Shown: positions 6,413 to 13,917, counted from the stretch's first letter. The stretch: 16,703 nucleotides of DNA from JBOHER01 sp050701115 (GCA_050701115.1 JBOHER010000339.1:1-16703), one strand, 5' to 3'. The notes: a model not told the origin generated them from the letters alone. Program-made: numbers and translations.

Positions 6413-7287
6413 CCCACCGTCACCTGTTCACGCAGGTCGGCGAGCCGACGCTCGCCAATGCCGTCGATCTCCCGTAGCTGCTCGACCGCGGTGAACGTGC
6501 CATGACGGGCCCGCCAGTCCAGGATGCGCTGGGCGGTGACCTCGCCGACCCCGGGGAGGGCATCCAACTGCTCGCGGGTCGCCGTGTTCAGGTTGACCTT
6601 GGCCTGGACCTCCCCCGGTGTCACCACCCCCGCTCCGGGCGCCACCGCGACAGAGGCAGGCAAGCCGATATGGATCTGTTCGCCGTCGACCAGCTTGCGC
6701 GCCAGATTCACCGTGGACAGATCCACGCCACGACGCGCACCGCCTGCGGCTTCCAGCGCATCGGCGACCCTGGCACCGGCTGGCAGCGTCACCAAGCCTT
6801 CTCGCTTGACCTTGCCGACCACACTGACGACCAACTGCGGCATCGTCGCACCGGGACCCGCCGCGTCCACCCCCGCCGGCTGGCCACCCCGATCGCGGTC
6901 GTCGGCGTGCACCACCGGAAGCGGTGGCGGGCGTTCCAGCTGGGGCCGCGCGCTCACCAGCACCGCCGTGGTGATCAGCGCGGCCAGCACGCCCATTACC
7001 GCGGCAGGCACCGCCCATCGGCGCCGACGGGCCGAGACGGCTCCGAGTTCGTCCAGCACAATCCCCGGCTCCACCGGCGGATCCGTTCCGGAGTCCTGGC
7101 CTGGATCCCCTCGGGCAGGCAGCCAGCGCTCCACCAATCGGCCGGCCTGGTCGGCCAGCGGGCCATGGACATGGCGCACGCCGGCCTCGCCAACCGGCAG
7201 ACCCTTCAGTAGCCCGGTGAGCCGGTTTCGGGAGACCTCTCCCTTGGGCGGGGAAGCGCGAGGCCATCGACGAGATTGCGCGAACAC
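6409..7287 (-). CDS. comEA: ComEA family DNA-binding protein (SLBB plus helix-hairpin-helix)
   Basis: A 292-residue membrane-anchored protein. It has a cytoplasmic N-terminal region of ~85 residues, a basic RRRRW followed by one transmembrane helix (~89-112), a linker, an SLBB domain ('VVSVVGKVKREGLVTLPAG' onward, ~152-210), and a C-terminal double helix-hairpin-helix ('VNLNTATREQLDALPGVGEV ... EIDGIGERRLADL'). ComEA binds incoming double-stranded DNA outside the membrane and passes it to ComEC. The GTG at 7285-7287 gives the longest form; GTG at 7176-7178 is a credible alternative that removes 36 residues without touching any domain. It overlaps comEC by four bases. Natural competence is not established for most actinomycetes, so the function is by family only. 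Confidence 0.9.
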   Translation of the reverse strand: MFAQSRRWPRASPPKGEVSRNRLTGLLKGLPVGEAGVRHVHGPLADQAGRLVERWLPARGDPGQDSGTDPPVEPGIVLDELGAVSARRRRWAVPAAVMGVLAALITTAVLVSARPQLERPPPLPVVHADDRDRGGQPAGVDAAGPGATMPQLVVSVVGKVKREGLVTLPAGARVADALEAAGGARRGVDLSTVNLARKLVDGEQIHIGLPASVAVAPGAGVVTPGEVQAKVNLNTATREQLDALPGVGEVTAQRILDWRARHGTFTAVEQLREIDGIGERRLADLREQVTVG

Positions 7288-7340
7288 AGCGCCGACGCTA
7301 GGAAGCCCGCGGCCTGATGCCTACCGGGTGCCGTGCCGGT

Positions 7341-7367
7341 TGTGGACAACTGGGGTTCGGTGGATAA
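7341..7367. promoter_or_regulatory. Two DnaA-box-like 9-mers between degV and comEA
   Basis: TGTGGACAA (7341-7349) is the exact complement of TTGTCCACA, the favoured DnaA box of high-GC actinomycetes. GGTGGATAA (7359-7367) is one mismatch from the TTATCCACA complement. They lie 18 bases apart in the 86-base gap between degV and comEA. The same bases also form weak hairpins (GTTG/CAAC and GGGTT/AACCC), so an RNA role is an alternative. Confidence 0.35.
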
Positions 7368-7373
7368 CCCGGT

Positions 7374-8231
7374 TCAGGATTCCGGCGAGTTCAGGCGTTG
7401 CACCACGACGCCGAGCACGCCAGGCCCGGTGTGCGCACCGATCACCGCGCCCAACTCCGACACGACGCAACCGATCGCGAGCGGAATCCGCTCCTCGAGT
7501 CGCTGAGCCAGCGTGACCGCACGTTCCGGGGCCGCCAGATGGTGCACGGCGAGCTCGACCTTCTCCGTGCCCGCCGCACGGACAGCGAGCTCGACCAACC
7601 GCGCCATCGCCCTGTTGGTGGTGCGGACCTTTTCCAGCGGCCGGATCTTGCCGTCCTCGATATGCAGGACCGGTTTCATGGCGAGCGCGGTGCCAAGCAA
7701 CGCGGTCGCCGCGCCGATCCGCCCCCCTCGGCGCAGGTGTTCCAGCGTCTCCACCACGAACATGGTTGATGACCGAACCGCCGCGTCCACCGCCGCCGTC
7801 TCGACAGCCGCAGGCTCGGCGCCCTCTGCCGCCACGGCGGCAGCGTGCAGCGCCGCATAGCCCAGCCCCATGACCGTGGTGCGCGAATCCACTACCCGCA
7901 CCCGGTGCGGGCCGACGTCCTCGGCCGCCCGCACCGCCGAGCTCCACGTGCCGGAGAGCTCCCTGGACAGGTGCACCGAGACGACCGCGTCCGCCCCGTC
8001 GTCCAGCAGCCTGCGATACACCTCGGCGAACTCGTCCGGGGTCGGCATGGAGGTCGTGACCTTGCACTTGCCGTGCAGCGCCGCGGTGAGCTCCGCGGAA
8101 CCTACATCGATGCCGTCCAGCCCCGCCTCGCCGTCGATGAGCACATAGAGCGGAACCACTGTGATCGCGTGCCGGTCGGCGAACCCTTCCGGCAGGTAAG
8201 CGGTGGAATCGGTGACAACGGCGACCTGCAC
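7374..8231 (-). CDS. DegV family fatty-acid-binding protein
   Basis: A 285-residue two-domain DegV protein. Features are the opening 'VAVVTDSTAYLPEGFA', the 'KVTTSMPTPDEFAEVYRRLL' segment that includes the lipid-head-group TTS motif, the 'LSRELSGTWSSA' loop and 'VVDSRTTVMGLGYAALHAA' in the first half. The second half has the 'TLEHLRRGGRIGAATALLG' segment and 'KPVLHIEDGKIRPLEKVRT'. DegV proteins bind one long-chain fatty acid between the domains; in Firmicutes such proteins (FakB) present fatty acids to a kinase FakA. No kinase partner is in this window, so an equivalent pathway cannot be claimed. The start is GTG at 8229-8231 with no strong ribosome binding site. It sits 25 bases downstream of the octT-like gene, in the same operon, as in M. 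tuberculosis (Rv2417c). Confidence 0.93.
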   Translation of the reverse strand: MQVAVVTDSTAYLPEGFADRHAITVVPLYVLIDGEAGLDGIDVGSAELTAALHGKCKVTTSMPTPDEFAEVYRRLLDDGADAVVSVHLSRELSGTWSSAVRAAEDVGPHRVRVVDSRTTVMGLGYAALHAAAVAAEGAEPAAVETAAVDAAVRSSTMFVVETLEHLRRGGRIGAATALLGTALAMKPVLHIEDGKIRPLEKVRTTNRAMARLVELAVRAAGTEKVELAVHHLAAPERAVTLAQRLEERIPLAIGCVVSELGAVIGAHTGPGVLGVVVQRLNSPES

Positions 8232-8256
8232 GAAGCGAGCCTAGCTGGCGTCCCAT

Positions 8257-9015
8257 TCAGGGGCGATCGGCCGGTTCGGTGTGCACAGCGATGCGGTCGC
8301 CGATCGGCAGCAGGGGTGCGATCAGCTTCGCCATGGCCTTGCCCACCAGGCCGTGGCCCACCCAGCCCCAGTGCATGCCGTCCGGGTTTCCTTGCCCGCT
8401 GCGTACGTGGTCGCCCACGATGGCGGCCAGGTCGAGCAACGGGACGTTCGCGGACCTGCCCCACTCGGCGATGGCCCGCGCCGTGGCCGCACGACCGGTA
8501 TGCACCAGCCCGTAGGACGCCGCGCGATGCACCGGTGGCAACACCCCGACGACCGGCAGTTCGGGCCGCAGTATCCGGAGCGCTCCGACGGCGGTATCCA
8601 GGTAACGGACGGTCAGCCTGGTGGGCAGCACCAGCGGCCGGCCGCGCAACGCGACGGACAGCCGGGGCTGGGCGGCGAGATAGGCCTTCCTGGCCGCGCG
8701 CCGTAGCCCGTCCGGGCGCAGATAGCGCAGGCCGGTGCGCAGATAGGTCGGCAGCGGCGAGGGCAGGGTGTCCATGCTGCCGACCGCGAGCACGACCACG
8801 TCAACCCGGTGCAGGTCCGCCCAGACCCGGGGGTCGCCGATCAGCGACCACCAGGCGTCCCGCGCCGTCCACCCGAGTCCGGCGACCAGGTCGGCCTGGC
8901 CGCCGAGGGCGGCCGCGGCCACGTTGGGCCACAGCCGGGGTTCGTCGGCGGCATGTGGGCCGTCCGGGCCGTGGAAGCTCAGCGAATCGCCGAACACGAG
9001 CAGGTGGGGGCGCAT
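8257..9015 (-). CDS. SGNH/GDSL hydrolase-like protein, octanoyltransferase (OctT) type
   Basis: A 252-residue SGNH-fold protein. Block I is 'LLVFGDSLSFHG' with the nucleophile Ser11; 'VVVLAVGSMDTL' corresponds to the block III region, with Gly-Ser in place of the usual Gly-x-Asn; and 'NPDGMHWGWVGH' near the C-terminus carries the catalytic Asp-x-x-His of block V. Its position between degV and the GpgP-like gene is that of Rv2418c of M. tuberculosis, described as the octanoyltransferase that acylates the diglucosylglycerate primer of methylglucose lipopolysaccharide. The assignment therefore rests on motifs plus synteny; another acyl ester substrate is possible. ATG 9013-9015 lies three bases after the stop of the upstream gene, so the two are tightly coupled. 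Confidence 0.8.
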   Translation of the reverse strand: MRPHLLVFGDSLSFHGPDGPHAADEPRLWPNVAAAALGGQADLVAGLGWTARDAWWSLIGDPRVWADLHRVDVVVLAVGSMDTLPSPLPTYLRTGLRYLRPDGLRRAARKAYLAAQPRLSVALRGRPLVLPTRLTVRYLDTAVGALRILRPELPVVGVLPPVHRAASYGLVHTGRAATARAIAEWGRSANVPLLDLAAIVGDHVRSGQGNPDGMHWGWVGHGLVGKAMAKLIAPLLPIGDRIAVHTEPADRP

Positions 9016-9018
9016 CGG

Positions 9019-9666
9019 TCAGCCCGTCATGCCCGCGTTGTAGGCCAGCAGCCGCCATGCGCCGTCGCGGCGGCCCAACTCGACCCAGTGGCAGTTGCCG
9101 ATGCCGCCGAGCACCGGCCAGTGCGACAGGGGCAATTGGAGCAGCCGAGCGGTCAGCGCCAGGATCAGCCCGCCGTGCGCGGCCAGCAGCACCGCCTGAT
9201 GCTCGTTTTTCTCCAGGTCGGCCACGACCTCGTAGGCCCGCTCGGCAACCTCCACCCGGGACTCCCCGCCCGGCGGCGTCCAGGACGCGTCAGCCCGCCA
9301 ATTCTGTCGAGCACCCGGCCATCCTTCGTCCACTTGGGCCGCGGTGAGTCCCTGCCACTCTCCCAGATGCGTTTCACGCAACCGCTTGTCGATTCGGAGC
9401 GGCACCCCGATACCGTCGGTGAGCACGGCCGCGGTGTCCGTGGCCCGGCGCAGGTCGGAGGCGATCACCAGATCGGGCGCGAACCGCGCGAGGGCAGGCA
9501 CCGCGAAGCGCGCCTGATTCCAGCCGATCGGCGTCAGGGTGGAGTCGAGATGGCCCTGCATGCGCCCGGCCGCGTTGTAGTCGGTTTCACCGTGCCGCCA
9601 CAGCACGAGCCTGCGCACGCCGGTGTATCCGGTGTCCGTGCCGTGCTGTCGACCGGCCTTGCTCAC
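9019..9666 (-). CDS. gpgP: Histidine phosphatase, glucosyl-3-phosphoglycerate phosphatase (GpgP) type
   Basis: A 215-residue phosphoglycerate-mutase-fold phosphatase. The catalytic motif is LVLWRHGETDYN, with phospho-accepting His25. Others are 'SDLRRATDTAAVL', 'RLRETHLGEWQGLTAAQVDE' with the acid/base Glu, 'PPGGESRVEVAERA' and the second histidine in LLAAHGGLILALTARL. It resembles Rv2419c of M. tuberculosis, which removes phosphate from glucosyl-3-phosphoglycerate to make glucosylglycerate, the second step of methylglucose lipopolysaccharide synthesis; a general phosphatase role remains possible. The start is GTG at 9664-9666, overlapping the rsfS stop (GTGA), with an N-terminal extension of ~17 residues before the core. 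The neighbouring octT-like gene supports the assignment. Confidence 0.83.
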   Translation of the reverse strand: MSKAGRQHGTDTGYTGVRRLVLWRHGETDYNAAGRMQGHLDSTLTPIGWNQARFAVPALARFAPDLVIASDLRRATDTAAVLTDGIGVPLRIDKRLRETHLGEWQGLTAAQVDEGWPGARQNWRADASWTPPGGESRVEVAERAYEVVADLEKNEHQAVLLAAHGGLILALTARLLQLPLSHWPVLGGIGNCHWVELGRRDGAWRLLAYNAGMTG

Positions 9667-10055
9667 GATTCGTCCGGCTCCTCGCCGCCGGGTCGCTCGA
9701 GACCATCGACGTCGAGCTGCGGGCAGTCCTTCCAGAGCCGCTCGAGGCCGTAGAAGGAACGCTCCTCGTTGTGCTGGACGTGCACCACCACGTCCACGTA
9801 GTCCAGCAGCACCCAGCGGCCTTCGCGAGCGCCCTCCCTGCGCACCGGCTTGTGTCCAGCTTCGCGCAGCTTCTCCTCGATGTTGTCGACAATGGCGCCG
9901 ACCTGGCGCTCATTGGCGGCGGATGCGATAACGAACACGTCCGTGATCACCAACCGCTCGGAGACATCGAGCAGGACGATGTCCGACGCCTTCTTGTCCG
10001 CGGCCGCGTGCGCCGCAGTTTCGGCCATCTTTCGCGCTTCCGCTGTGGCGCTCAC
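9663..10055 (-). CDS. rsfS: Ribosomal silencing factor RsfS
   Basis: A 130-residue protein of the RsfS/Iojap (DUF143) family. Its conserved core is 'KKASDIVLLDVSERLVITDVFVIASAANERQV' (residues ~21-52) followed by 'EGRWVLLDYVDVVVHVQHNEERSFYGLERLW' (~82-112). RsfS binds ribosomal protein L14 on the 50S subunit and blocks joining with 30S during starvation. The start is GTG at 10053-10055; AAGGAG just upstream overlaps the TAA stop of nadD, so translation is coupled to nadD. Its stop overlaps the next gene by four bases. Length and gene order (nadD-rsfS-gpgP) match other actinobacteria. The acidic C-terminal tail (GGEEPDES) is variable in the family. Confidence 0.95.
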   Translation of the reverse strand: MSATAEARKMAETAAHAAADKKASDIVLLDVSERLVITDVFVIASAANERQVGAIVDNIEEKLREAGHKPVRREGAREGRWVLLDYVDVVVHVQHNEERSFYGLERLWKDCPQLDVDGLERPGGEEPDES

Positions 10056-10063
10056 CTTGCTCC

Positions 10064-10699
10064 TTAGCTTTCTTTGCCGGGCTCGACGAGCGTACCTGGC
10101 TCGGCTCGCTGGTCCTGGTACAGCTTCCGCTTGGCGATGTAGCGCACCACGCCGTCCGGCACCAGGTACCAGACCGGTTCACCCCTGCGCACCAGCTTCC
10201 GGCAGCCGCTGGACGAGATCGCCATCGCGGTGACCTCGACCAAGCTGACCTTGCCGTCGGGCAGATGATGATCGTTGAGGTCGTATCCGGGCCGGGTGAC
10301 GCCGATGAAGTGCGCGAGGTCGAACAACTCCTGGGCGTCGCGCCAGGTGAGGATCTGTTCGAGGGCGTCGGCTCCGGTGATGAAGAACAGCTCGTCGTCG
10401 GGGAACCGCTCGTGCAGTTCCCGCAGGGTGTCGACTGTGTAAGTGGTGCCTCGGCGGTCGATGTCGATCCGGCTCACCCAGAACACCGGGTTGGACGCCG
10501 TGGCGATCACCGTCATCAGGTAGCGGTCTTCTGCCGCGGAGACCGTCCGGTGCGCCTTCTGCCATGGCTGGCCGGTGGGCACGAAAATGACCTCGTCGAG
10601 CGCGAAGCGGGACTGTACTTCGCTGGCTGCGACGAGGTGTCCATGGTGAATCGGGTCAAAGGTGCCACCCATGACTCCGATGCGCCGGCGTGCTGGCAT
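10064..10699 (-). CDS. nadD: Nicotinate-nucleotide adenylyltransferase
   Basis: A 211-residue nucleotidyltransferase. It transfers AMP to nicotinate mononucleotide to make deamido-NAD, a late step of NAD synthesis. The N-terminal motif is GVMGGTFDPIHHGHLVAA with the HxGH signature at residues 18-21; 'FVPTGQPWQKAH' is the substrate loop and 'FFITGADALEQILTWRDAQE' the central part. The C-terminal phosphate motif, normally ISSTxxR, reads ISSSGCR here. ATG at 10697-10699 was chosen because the fold begins six residues later. The in-frame GTG at 10759 would add 20 unrelated residues and overlap the start of the divergent helicase gene. It is the first gene of the minus-strand operon running to comEC, with only 8 bases to rsfS. 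Confidence 0.93.
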   Translation of the reverse strand: MPARRRIGVMGGTFDPIHHGHLVAASEVQSRFALDEVIFVPTGQPWQKAHRTVSAAEDRYLMTVIATASNPVFWVSRIDIDRRGTTYTVDTLRELHERFPDDELFFITGADALEQILTWRDAQELFDLAHFIGVTRPGYDLNDHHLPDGKVSLVEVTAMAISSSGCRKLVRRGEPVWYLVPDGVVRYIAKRKLYQDQRAEPGTLVEPGKES

Positions 10700-10751
10700 G
10701 AGAACAGAGCCTACGATGCCATCGTCGGTCCCGTGCGGTAGAGGTTGGAGA

Positions 10752-12868
10752 GTGGACACGACGACACTGCGAGCCCGAGCCGAAGAGCTGCTGCGCGCGC
10801 TGGCCGGCGCTGAGGCGACCCTGCGCGAGGATCAATGGATCGCGATCGAGGCGCTGGTGGCACAACGCAGGCGCGCCCTTGTCGTGCAGCGCACCGGATG
10901 GGGCAAGTCCGCGGTGTACTACGTGGCCACCGGCCTGCTGCGGCACAGCGGCGCGGGGCCGACGGTGATCGTCTCACCACTGCTCGCGTTGATGCGCAAC
11001 CAGATCGAGGCCGCTGCCCGCGCGGGCATCACGGCGGTCACCATGAACTCGGCGAATCAGCACGAGTGGTCCCAGGTGGAGTCCGCGATCGCCACTGGTG
11101 AGGTGGATGTGCTGCTGGTCAGCCCGGAGCGGCTCAACAATCCTGACTTCCGCGACACCGTGCTGCCCAAGCTGGCCGCCACGGCGGGGCTGCTCGTGGT
11201 GGACGAGGCGCACTGCATCTCCGACTGGGGGCACGATTTCCGGCCGGATTATCGCAGGCTGCGCACCTGATCGGCGACCTGCCTGAGGGCGTTCCGGTGC
11301 TGGCCACCACCGCGACGGCCAACGATCGGGTGGTCACCGACGTCGCGGAGCAACTGCTGCGCGGATGGAGCGCCGGTTCCGGGTCGGGCGCGCTGGTGCT
11401 GCGTGGCCCGCTGGACCGGGAAAGCCTGCGTCTGGCGGTGGTATCCCTGCCCACCCCGGAGGCCCGCATCGCCTGGTTGGCGCAACGACTTGGCGAGCTC
11501 CCCGGTTCGGGGATCATCTACACCCTGACCGTGGCCAGCGCACAGGACATCGCCGCGATGCTGCGTGATCACGGCTACTCGGTGGCCGCCTATACCGGTA
11601 AGACGGAACCTGCCGAGCGGCTGCAAGCCGAGCAGGATCTGCTGGACAACAAGGTGAACGCGCTGGTAGCGACCTCGGCGCTGGGCATGGGTTTCGACAA
11701 ACCGGACCTGGGTTTCGTGATCCACGTCGGTGCCCCTGCCTCGCCGATCGCGTACTACCAGGCGATCGGCCGTGCCGGGCGCGGCGTGCGGCAGGCTGAC
11801 GTGATCTTGCTGCCCGGTCGTGAGGACAAGGAGATCTGGGACTACTTCACCTCGATGTCCTTCCCGCGCGAGGACCGGGTCAACCAGGTGCTCAACGCCT
11901 TGACCGGGCTGCCCAAACCACTGTCCACAGCTGCGCTGGAGCCGCTGGTCGAACTGTCCCGGACCCGGCTGGAACTGGTGCTGAAGGTGCTCGATGTGGA
12001 CGGTGCGGTGCGCAGGGTGCGGGGCGGCTGGGAGGCGACCGGGCAGGTCTGGCATTACGACGCCGATCGCTACGGCCGGGTTACCGCGGCAAGGAAGGCC
12101 GAACAGCAGGCGATGCTGCGGTACACCGCGGAGGAGGGCTGCCGGATGGAGTTCCTGCTGCGCCAACTGGACGACCCGCACGCGGCACCCTGCGGCCGCT
12201 GCGACAACTGCACGGGTCAGCGATGGTCCACCGAGGTCGCTGCGGCCGCCATCGAGGCAGCGGATGAACGGCTACGCCAGCCCGGCGTCGAGCTCAGTCC
12301 TCGGAGGCAGTGGCCGACCGGGATGAGCGCGCTCGGAATCTCGCTGTCCGGGCGGATTCCTGAGGCGCAGCGACCGGAGCCGGGGCGCGCGCTGGGCAGG
12401 CTGACCGATATGGGCTGGGGCAACCGGTTGCGCGCGGTGCTCGGTGCGGGAGCAGCGGATAGCCCCGTCCCCGATGCCATGTTCTCCGCCTGCGTAGCGG
12501 TGCTCGCTGCGTGGGAATGGCGGCGCCGACCAGTCGCGGTGGTGGCGGTGCCCTCGACCAGGCGTCCTCAGCTGATCGGCGATCTCGCCGAACGCATCGC
12601 CCACATTGGACGGTTACGCTACCTGGGTTTCCTTGATGCACAAGGGCACCCTGATGGCAGCCCGAATAGTGCGTTACGGGTCGCCAATCTGAACAGCAGG
12701 CTGCGCGTACCCTCAGGCCTTGCGCAGCAACTGTCCACTCTGGACGGGCCGATCCTGCTGGTCGACGACCTGACCAACACTGGATGGACCATCACGATGG
12801 CCGCCCGGCTCCTCCTGCAGGCGGGCGCGCCCTCAGTGCTCCCCTTCACTCTGGCCAGCACCACCTGA
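10752..12868 (+). pseudogene. RecQ-type DNA helicase fused to a phosphoribosyltransferase domain, frameshifted
   Basis: Two reading frames together make one ~705-residue protein. Frame 1 (10752-11270, GTG start after GGTTGGAGA) has Walker A RTGWGKS (47-53), 'VIVSPLLALMRNQIEAAARA' and the DEAH box in VVDEAHCISDWGHDFRPDY, then stops at TGA 11268-11270. Frame 2 resumes at once with IGDLPEGVPVLATTATAND and continues through 'ATSALGMGFDKPDLGFVIHV' and motif VI QAIGRAGRGVRQAD, Zn-binding cysteines (APCGRCDNC), a linker, and a type I phosphoribosyltransferase domain ending in ILLVDDLTNTGWTITMA. One missing base at ACC-TG (expected ACC-CTG) accounts for the break. No -1 slippery heptamer is visible, so this is a mutation or a base-calling error rather than programmed frameshifting. 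The gene is divergent from nadD. Confidence 0.88.
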
Positions 12869-12879
12869 TGGGGCAGCGC

Positions 12880-12907
12880 GTTTGGGTGTCTTCAAGACCC
12901 ACAAACC
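12880..12907. repeat. 28-bp inverted repeat, copy A; hairpin between helicase gene and AbiEi-like gene
   Basis: This copy matches the reverse complement of copy B (13949-13976) at 26 of 28 positions; the shared 20-base block is GTCTTCAAGACCCACAAACC. The copy is itself nearly palindromic (GTCTT/AAGAC core with TTTG/CAAA outer pairs), so it can act as a bidirectional terminator between the helicase gene (stop at 12868) and the convergent AbiEi-like gene (stop at 12944). Confidence 0.8.
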
Positions 12908-12920
12908 TGCCTACACGTCA

Positions 12921-12956
12921 TCGCAAACGATCGCAAACCTGCTTCAGCTCGCAAAC
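12921..12956. repeat. Three direct copies of TCGCAAAC at the 3' end of the AbiEi-like gene
   Basis: TCGCAAAC occurs at 12921-12928, 12931-12938 and 12949-12956. The third copy lies within the last codons of the gene and the other two directly after its stop. It may be remnants of a local duplication; no function is apparent. Confidence 0.5.
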
Positions 12957-13840
12957 GCCAAGTTACTGACCGCAGCCACAAACCGGCCTGGATCGTGCAC
13001 GACATCCCACCAGGTGAATCGCAGTACGGTCCAGCCCATGGCCATGAGGGCATTCTGGCGTTCCCTGTCATACAACAACGCTCGCGGCAGCGAGTGGGTG
13101 GATTTCCCGTCGTACTCGATGCCCAAACGTCGCTCGGGATAGGCCCCGTCCAGGCGAGCCACCAGCCGCCCCTGAGCCGAGTACACCTTGTACTGGGGGA
13201 TGGGCAGCGGCAGTTCTGCGTCGCGGAGCGCGAGGCGTCCAGCGGTCTCCAAGATTGACTCCGCAACGCCGTCACTCTCAGCCAGCCTCTGTTCGGCCAG
13301 CGCGCATCCGGAGCCACCGGCCCATTGCTGAACGACACGCACTATGTCCCCGCATTCGCACAACTGCCTGCGCAAGGCGTCATCAAGAGCCCACACCGCG
13401 GGAAGTCGGGCAAGGTCGCATGCCAGGTCCGCGAGAGTCCGTGGTATCGAAGTGACGGGCACCCCATCGTGCAACTCCACGTCACCCCTGTTCAGCCGAC
13501 GTGTATGGAAGCGCAGGTCCGCACGATTCTTCTTCCGCCTCCTCATGGGGACCGTGACGTCCTCGCAACGACGCTCGAGGGGAAGCTCGACAGCACGCAA
13601 ACGTCCCGCAGTGCGATGGCTCGCCACCGCTTCAGCTACGCCTGAGCTCATCACGGCAGCGCGCGCCGCCGCGAGTGGCCGATACTCGACGGCGCGAGGC
13701 ACATAGATTCCGCGCTGCACGCGACGCAGCCTCCCCGAACGCAGCGCCACCAGCAACTTGTCCGGATCCACCGTGGCCAGGACCCGGTCTCGTAGCACCA
13801 GGCCGTCTGGTTCAACGAATTCGCTCCACCATTCATCCAT
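12944..13840 (-). CDS. AbiEi-like winged-helix protein with C-terminal DUF559/Vsr-type nuclease fold
   Basis: A 298-residue protein. Residues ~12-50 ('LVLRDRVLATVDPDKLLVAL' then 'RLRRVQRGIYVP') match the winged-helix start of AbiEi-type type IV antitoxins. 'AVASHRTAGRLRAVELP' and 'HDGVPVTSIPRTLADLA' continue the antitoxin-like region to ~145. The C-terminal ~110 residues look like a DUF559/Vsr PD-(D/E)XK-like nuclease, with Glu194 before a helix, Asp231 (ARLDGAYPERRLGIEYDGKS), Glu242, Lys246 and 'MGWTVLRFTWWDV'. No AbiEii-type nucleotidyltransferase toxin lies beside it. The start is ATG 13838-13840; the longer in-frame extension to 14152 crosses copy B of the repeat and the proB 3' end and is rejected. 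GTG at 13844-13846 is an alternative. There is no good ribosome binding site, so leaderless translation is possible. The gene lies between the 28-bp inverted repeats, interrupting the usual proB neighbourhood. Confidence 0.8.
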   Translation of the reverse strand: MDEWWSEFVEPDGLVLRDRVLATVDPDKLLVALRSGRLRRVQRGIYVPRAVEYRPLAAARAAVMSSGVAEAVASHRTAGRLRAVELPLERRCEDVTVPMRRRKKNRADLRFHTRRLNRGDVELHDGVPVTSIPRTLADLACDLARLPAVWALDDALRRQLCECGDIVRVVQQWAGGSGCALAEQRLAESDGVAESILETAGRLALRDAELPLPIPQYKVYSAQGRLVARLDGAYPERRLGIEYDGKSTHSLPRALLYDRERQNALMAMGWTVLRFTWWDVVHDPGRFVAAVSNLAFAS

Positions 13841-13890
13841 GAGCACAGGGTCGCCGCACAGGATGCCGCATCGGAGCAAGTTCTCAAATC

Positions 13891-13917
13891 TGTGGATAAC
13901 TGTGGAACGATCCACAG
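13891..13917. promoter_or_regulatory. DnaA box and 7-bp inverted repeat upstream of the AbiEi-like gene
   Basis: TGTGGATAA (13891-13899) is the exact complement of the consensus DnaA box TTATCCACA. Overlapping it by one neighbouring base, CTGTGGA (13900-13906) and TCCACAG (13911-13917) form a perfect inverted repeat around ACGA. The site is 51-77 bases upstream of the start codon, where a promoter or operator is expected. AbiEi proteins are known to repress their own promoters through inverted repeats, so autoregulation is possible; DnaA control is an alternative. Confidence 0.45.

Noticed and set aside
7845..9347. 500-residue plus-strand ORF across degV, octT and gpgP
   Set aside because: Arg/Pro/Ala-rich shadow frame crossing three well-supported minus-strand genes.
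11255..11275. Programmed -1 ribosomal frameshift in the helicase gene
   Set aside because: No X-XXY-YYZ slippery heptamer and no obvious downstream pseudoknot; a lost C in a C-run explains the break more simply.
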